A stretch of DNA of 64,000 bases, from positions 1-64,000 of the forward strand of contig NZ_JAETWB010000021.1 in the NCBI RefSeq assembly GCF_016773205.1, read 5' to 3'. Positions within the stretch are counted from its first letter, which is position 1. Each line of letters begins with the position of its first letter. This document shows positions 59,951-64,000 of the stretch, piece after piece. Made by a program: the position numbers and the translations under genes. Source of the stretch: Belnapia arida. Lineage in GTDB: Bacteria > Pseudomonadota > Alphaproteobacteria > Acetobacterales > Acetobacteraceae. The notes under the pieces were generated by a model. That model worked only from the letters and a program-made list of their open reading frames with translations, ran no database searches and was not told where the DNA came from.

Positions 59951-61018
59951 ATGCCTCACCCAAATGGAAGCGACGAAGAGCTAGGCGACACCGGGGTGCC
60001 CTCGCCGCCGCTAACGGAACAACCACCTAAGGAGATGACGCTCCTCCGTACCGTCATCGAGGCGCTCGGTGAGGCCGTTGTGGTAACCGGACCCGAGGTG
60101 GACCTGCCTGGCCCCCGCATCCAGTACGTCAATCCCGCCTTCACGCGACTGACCGGCTACGCGTCGCCTGAGGTTTTGGGCCAGACGCCGCGTATTCTTC
60201 AGGGCCCGAACACAGATCGCGCCTTCCTGGATGATCTGCGGGCGGCGCTGGTGGCGGGCCAAAGCTTCCGGGGGGAGGCCATCAACTACCGCAAGGATGG
60301 CACTGAATACGTCGTCGAGTGGCTGATTACCCCAGTCTTGGAAAACGGCCACGTGGCGCATTGGGTCGCTGTGCAGCGTGACATGACCGACCTTAGACGT
60401 ACCCAAGAGCAGCGGAGGCAGCTGGCCGCGGAGGTGAACCACCGTGTTAACAACACCCTTGCTGCCATGCAGTCCGTTGCAGCTCAGACGGTGCGAAAGG
60501 CGGAGACGGCGGCCGAGTTCAAGGATGCCTTTCAAGAGCGCCTTCGCGCATTGTCTCGCGTGCACCGACTACTCGCACGACATCAATGGGTAAGCGTACC
60601 CCTTGGTGAACTGGCGGAAGCACAAGTGGCGCCGTACCTGGGCGGCAACGCGAAGCGCCTGCTAACCAGGGGGCCAGAGGTTGCTCTCCGTTCGGGCGCC
60701 GCGGTCGCGCTCGGCATGGCGTTGAACGAGTTGGCGGCGAACGCGGTCAGCTACGGCGCTTTGTCGGCACCCGGCGGGTCCGTCCACCTCTGTTGGGCCA
60801 TCAAGGCCCACATCGATGGCGACCGGCTCACCTTATGTTGGGGTGAGAAAGGCGGTCCGCCCGTCCAGCCGCCGCCAGATCGTGGCTTCGGTTCCCGCTT
60901 GGTCGAGCGCGGACTGACCCAGGAGCTACGGGCTGAGGCTCGGCTTCTGTTCGAACCTTCAGGCCTGCGTTGCGAGATCAACGTGCCCATCGACACCCTG
61001 GTTGGCGCGGAAAGGTGA
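59951..61018 (+). CDS. PAS (LOV-like) sensor histidine kinase of the HWE type
   Basis: From ATG 59951 the protein has 355 residues. Residues 30-150 form a PAS domain with the LOV-like string GQTPRILQGPNTD. In photoactive LOV proteins this reads GxNCRFLQ; here the flavin-binding Cys is Pro, so light sensing by adduct is not expected. The kinase part shows AAEVNHRVNNTLAAMQSVAA with the phospho-His (residue 164), MALNELAANAVSYGA (N box) and LCWGEKGG (the WxE that names the HWE family), ending in a GFGSRLVERGL block. It should phosphorylate a response regulator or anti-anti-sigma regulator, often the general stress response in alphaproteobacteria. No partner regulator is encoded nearby. Confidence 0.9.
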   Translation: MPHPNGSDEELGDTGVPSPPLTEQPPKEMTLLRTVIEALGEAVVVTGPEVDLPGPRIQYVNPAFTRLTGYASPEVLGQTPRILQGPNTDRAFLDDLRAALVAGQSFRGEAINYRKDGTEYVVEWLITPVLENGHVAHWVAVQRDMTDLRRTQEQRRQLAAEVNHRVNNTLAAMQSVAAQTVRKAETAAEFKDAFQERLRALSRVHRLLARHQWVSVPLGELAEAQVAPYLGGNAKRLLTRGPEVALRSGAAVALGMALNELAANAVSYGALSAPGGSVHLCWAIKAHIDGDRLTLCWGEKGGPPVQPPPDRGFGSRLVERGLTQELRAEARLLFEPSGLRCEINVPIDTLVGAER

Positions 61019-61327
61019 GGGTCCCTTCCTGAGCCATAATGACCCCTTTGCCCCGTGTTGAGGCGGCCGCGATGGACCCTCCGAGCCGCTCCCTGCGGTA
61101 TCGCTGGGTAAGGTTAGGTATTGCCGGATCTGCCAACGGGTCATCCCGCCCAAGCGTGCGAGTTCGACCAATTGGTCGCTGCGGGTCGGCAAACTGATGT
61201 TGGATCAGGTCGTTCAGGCACGGACGCTATTCGGGCGTGGCTCCGAAATCAGAAATTCCGCAGGGCCAAGGTCCGCTCCAGATCGTACTTTAGTTCAATT
61301 TCGGCCGAATAATCAGGAGGCTTCACC
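61019..61327. promoter_or_regulatory. Upstream region of the YsnF-like stress gene
   Basis: No gene seen. The end of this stretch carries AGGAGG seven bases before the YsnF-like ATG. An ECF-type stress promoter would be plausible here but no certain -35/-10 could be set. Confidence 0.4.
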
Positions 61328-62143
61328 ATGACCAAAAACATCACTGCCTACTTCGATACCGTTCAGGCCGCCCAAAAGGCCGCGGACGATCTGGCGCAGC
61401 AGGTCGGCGGCGTCCGAGCCGAAGTTTACGATAGCACCACCTCGTCTCGTCTGACCGCCTTGTCTCTGCCCCAGGAGGACGCGGCATCCATGGCCGAAGG
61501 GTTCCGGCGTGGTGGTGGCGTTGTCCATGCAGAGGTGCCGGAGGGCCGGTTCGATGAGGTGGCTAATGTCCTCGAGGCCAGCGGTGCCGTTGACCTGTCG
61601 ACCCGCGAGGACGAATGGCGGCGGGAGGGTTGGATCGGTGGCTCAGCCTCCCCAACCGCCGCGTCTTCGGCAAGCACGACCCATGCCGAGTCCGGGGCCG
61701 TGGAGCGGCTTGGCGCCGCGCCGGATGAGGCGCGCATCCCGGTCGTCGAGGAGCGGTTGAGCGTTGGCAAGCGCGAAAGTGCCCATGGCAGGGTCCGGAT
61801 CCGCAGCTACGTCGTCGAGACACCGGTGCAAGAGCAGGTGATTCTGCACCAGGAGCACGTGGACGTGCAGCGTCGCACCGTCGACCGGCCGGCGACTGGG
61901 GCTGACGCTGCCCTGTTCCAGGAGCGGACAATCGAAGCGACCGAAACTGCCGAGGAGGCTGTTGTCTCCAAGGATGCGCGGGTCAAGGAGGAGTTGGTCG
62001 TCCGCAAGACGGCCGATGAGCAGACCCAGACCGTTACCGATACGGTGCGTCGGACCGAGGTGGAGGTGGAGGACGACCGCATACCAGGCGCGGCGAACTC
62101 GACAGTAGGAAAGACCACGACCCAAGGCCCCAACGCCGTCTGA
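61328..62143 (+). CDS. YsnF/AvaK-domain (DUF2382) stress protein
   Basis: The ATG is preceded by a perfect AGGAGG. Residues 1-90 resemble the general stress 17M-like/flavodoxin-sized N-domain (ITAYFDTVQAAQKAADDLAQ; VPEGRFDEVANVLEASGAV). Residues 130-255 are the DUF2382 domain: RIPVVEERLSVGKRESAHGR, VRIRSYVVETPVQEQVIL and a charged AEEAVVSKDARVKEELVVRK. Such proteins are induced by osmotic or oxidative stress in many bacteria; biochemical activity is unknown. It follows the HWE kinase by 300 bases and may be under its control. Confidence 0.85.
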   Translation: MTKNITAYFDTVQAAQKAADDLAQQVGGVRAEVYDSTTSSRLTALSLPQEDAASMAEGFRRGGGVVHAEVPEGRFDEVANVLEASGAVDLSTREDEWRREGWIGGSASPTAASSASTTHAESGAVERLGAAPDEARIPVVEERLSVGKRESAHGRVRIRSYVVETPVQEQVILHQEHVDVQRRTVDRPATGADAALFQERTIEATETAEEAVVSKDARVKEELVVRKTADEQTQTVTDTVRRTEVEVEDDRIPGAANSTVGKTTTQGPNAV

Positions 62144-62789
62144 CGTCCCCAAATGGGAGGTGGTGCTGGGTTCCCGGGGGAGTTGCCGCCGGGATCCAGC
62201 ACGCCAACCCGCTATCGAGTTCCAGATTTTTAGGCGCGATGCAGAGGTATGGTCTCCTCGGTACCGCAAGCACTTCGGTGTTGCGCTACTTCAAGGCGTC
62301 GGCACTCCCGAGGGGAATGCACGAGAGCTCCGACGGCGGTGACCAGCTGCTCTGCACCAAAGAGTTAATGTGACATTGTCGCGGTGGCGTGCCCGCCTGT
62401 GTCTCGGCCCTCACTGTAACCCGTGGCAAATGAGCTTCGAATTATTTCCCTTGGGCGCATAGCTTAAGCCCTGGACTGAGTCTTCTTGCCTTGATGGGAA
62501 GCGAGACAGGTAACTGAACATCAGAGAAGACGCATTACTCGGATATCGATCTAATCTCAGCGTCAACGAGCCCACCCATGCACCAGCGGCACTGTAGGAC
62601 GGGGTCATCCTCTTCGAACCCAAGCAGAGTATCTCCTGAGCAAACAGGGCCGCGCTCAAGATACACAGCGTGCGCGAGATCGCGGATTTGGGTGCAACTG
62701 TCCCGGAGTACCGGGAGAGGTTCGAGTTGCGCTACCGCAACCGGCAGCATCTGCCGAAGGGCCATTATCCGATAAAACGGGTGCTGGCG
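62144..62789. other. Region without recognisable gene
   Basis: About 650 bases between the stress gene and the decayed IS3. Frames are short or repeat-free and show no family resemblance. Confidence 0.4.
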
Positions 62790-63364
62790 GGCGAGGCGGT
62801 TCAGCACCTCGACCACATGCTCCCCCTTGAGCCGCTGCCCAACCTCGACTGCCAGACCTTCACGGCTCCAGATGTCGACCACGGTCAGAGCGCGGAACTT
62901 CGTACCCTAGCTCAGCTGGTCGTGGACGAAGTCGAGGCTTCAGGCCTCGTTGGGATGCTTGGGCACGTAGCGCGCCTCGCGGTGCACAACCATCTTGCGC
63001 CGCCTTGGCCGCTTGCTGCGCAAGGCAAGGCCCTCCTCGCGGTATAACCGCCAGACCAGGTTGCGCCCTACCGTCCAGCCGTCACGCCTGAGCATGATGT
63101 GGACCCACCGGTAGCCATAGCGGATCCGCGTCTGGGCAGTCTCGGGCTGAGTTCAGCGACCAGCCGCTTTAGTCGGGCATTCTCTTCGGTCAGCTGCTTG
63201 AACTCACAGACCTGGTCCGTCTCCAGCCCGGCGTACTGCTTCTTTCAGCGGTAGAAGGTTTCTTCCGAGATGCCGAGCTTGCGCGTCAGCTCGGCCACTG
63301 GCAGGCCCAACTCGGCCTGCTTCAGCACCGCCACGATCTGCTCCACCGAAAACCGCCGCTTCAT
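62790..63364 (-). pseudogene. IS3-family transposase (OrfA plus OrfB start), decayed
   Basis: The minus strand from 63364 reads MKRRFSVEQIVAVLKQAELG, PVAELTRKLGISEETFYR, a stop instead of Trp, then KKQYAGLETDQVCEFKQL (OrfA). After an internal deletion OrfB begins YGYRWVHIMLRRDGWTVGRN, HREARYVPKHPNEA, stop, SLDFVHDQLS, stop, then ALTVVDIWSREGLAVEVGQR. Three in-frame stops, a deletion between OrfA and OrfB and truncation before the second catalytic Asp show it is long dead. Confidence 0.85.
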
Positions 63365-63511
63365 GGCCAATCTCCACACCCGTCATGAGGAAATCCGCCG
63401 AAACACTAACACCAGAGCCGGACCACTTTTGCCGTGTCACCTCATTGAACATGACGTGCTGCTGGTTCAGGCCTACCCTGCGACGGCGTTTAACAGCAAG
63501 GATTTGTCGAC

Positions 63512-64000
63512 ATGGTATCCTCGGGTGGAACAAGCATCTACGACACGGGCGCCACTACGGCAGCGGCCCTCCCCGAGGGCGCTCCATCGCTGCCATCCCG
63601 CATTTCGTGGGGGGCAATCTTTGCCGGCGCCGTGGTGGCCGTGACGATCGGGCTCATGCTCAATGCCCTCGGTGCCGGTGTGGGCGCCACCACGGTTGAC
63701 GCCACCGCGCGCGATACCCCGTCGGCTTCCTCATTCGGCATCGGCGCGGCCATCTGGCTCTTGGTGTCGAACCTGATTGGACTGGCGGTGGGTGGCTACA
63801 TTGCCGCGCGTCTTTCAGGCACTGCGGACCATACTGATGGCACCCTGCATGGCCTTGCCGTCTGGGGCACAACCTTTCTGATTTCCGTCGTGCTACTGGG
63901 CAACCTCGTGGCGGGTATCGCCTCCACCGCCACCAGCGGCGTATCCAGCCTCGTGGGCGGTGCTGCTCAAGGTGCCGGATCCGCCGCCTCGGCAGTCGGC
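63512..64000 (+). CDS. PhnA-like membrane protein, cut by window end
   Basis: From ATG 63512 the frame is open for 163 codons to the window edge. It has a short Ala-rich leader, then PSRISWGAIFAGAVVAVTIG and the ALGAGVGATTVDAT turn, a second helix pair (IGAAIWLLVSNLIGLAVGGY; IAARLSG), and LHGLAVWGTTFLISVVLLGN. The RISWGAIFAG opening and AGY-IAARLSG block are typical of the PhnA-like/YrzE-type membrane proteins of alphaproteobacteria, of unknown function and often found with stress genes. An AAGGA ribosome site precedes the ATG. Confidence 0.75.
   Translation, partial: MVSSGGTSIYDTGATTAAALPEGAPSLPSRISWGAIFAGAVVAVTIGLMLNALGAGVGATTVDATARDTPSASSFGIGAAIWLLVSNLIGLAVGGYIAARLSGTADHTDGTLHGLAVWGTTFLISVVLLGNLVAGIASTATSGVSSLVGGAAQGAGSAASAVG

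Noticed and set aside
1-64000. CRISPR array, rRNA operon or phage structural genes
   Set aside because: No regularly spaced repeats, no rRNA-like sequence and no capsid or tail proteins were seen on either strand.

Overview
The window is about 64 kb of GC-rich DNA with the codon use and gene types of an alphaproteobacterium, most likely Acetobacteraceae or a relative in the Rhodospirillales. That placement is inference from protein style and IS content; no rRNA or other phylogenetic marker is present. The stretch is an accessory region: about twenty insertion sequences or IS fragments (IS110, IS3, IS5, IS630, IS256, IS66, IS481, IS701, IS6) sit between islands of intact host genes. Most transposase genes are broken by one-base indels, deletions or stops, while nearly all host genes are open.

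Layout. 1-850: tail of an IS110 transposase and IS3/IS5 remnants. 855-3423: an OmpA-type lipoprotein and a proline-rich membrane protein, overlapping. 3451-6851: three IS630-like elements end to end, each junction sharing one TA. 6920-7980: a ribbon-helix-helix protein and a coiled-coil protein, damaged at the IS border. 8226-8804: a PAP2 phosphatase. 8974-11553: an IS256 and an IS5.

11.9-35.4 kb is an exopolysaccharide locus of the Wzx/Wzy type. A rightward block encodes an ExoY-like priming transferase, an NAD-dependent epimerase and a glycosyltransferase. An IS graveyard (15.1-17.07 kb) separates it from a leftward block encoding a Wzc-like copolymerase, a glycosyltransferase, a beta-helix protein, a secreted GH16 glucanase with RTX repeats, a Wzy polymerase, a class II aldolase, a double nucleotidyltransferase, a GDPD-like protein, a membrane protein fused to a uridine-kinase-like domain, a HAD hydrolase, another glycosyltransferase and a Wzx flippase. 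Several neighbours overlap by ATGA. The aldolase-to-HAD run looks like a route that makes and activates a phosphorylated small substituent for the polymer. No Wza-type outer-membrane exporter is in the window.

35.6-51 kb is a second IS-rich zone: an IS3 interrupted by a 111-bp MITE-like element and an IS701, an IS110, an IS6, and IS6/IS110/IS256 fragments. Single metabolic or stress genes lie between them (SDR oxidoreductase, AhpD-like protein, LysE exporter, a cation-exchanger-like protein, a broken DJ-1 gene, low-complexity exported proteins).

51.1-55.1 kb holds the most interesting unit: a compact leftward operon of a vWA protein, a Ser/Thr kinase with a C-terminal FHA domain, a PPP-type phosphatase and a zinc-ribbon membrane protein, flanked on both sides by IS fragments. 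It resembles, but is not, the TerY-P (vWA/PP2C/kinase) phosphorylation triad. 55.4-64 kb: a truncated IS256 joined to a response-regulator fragment, then AsmA, YihY/BrkB, a PAS/HWE histidine kinase, a YsnF-type stress protein, a decayed IS3 and the start of a PhnA-like membrane protein cut by the window end.
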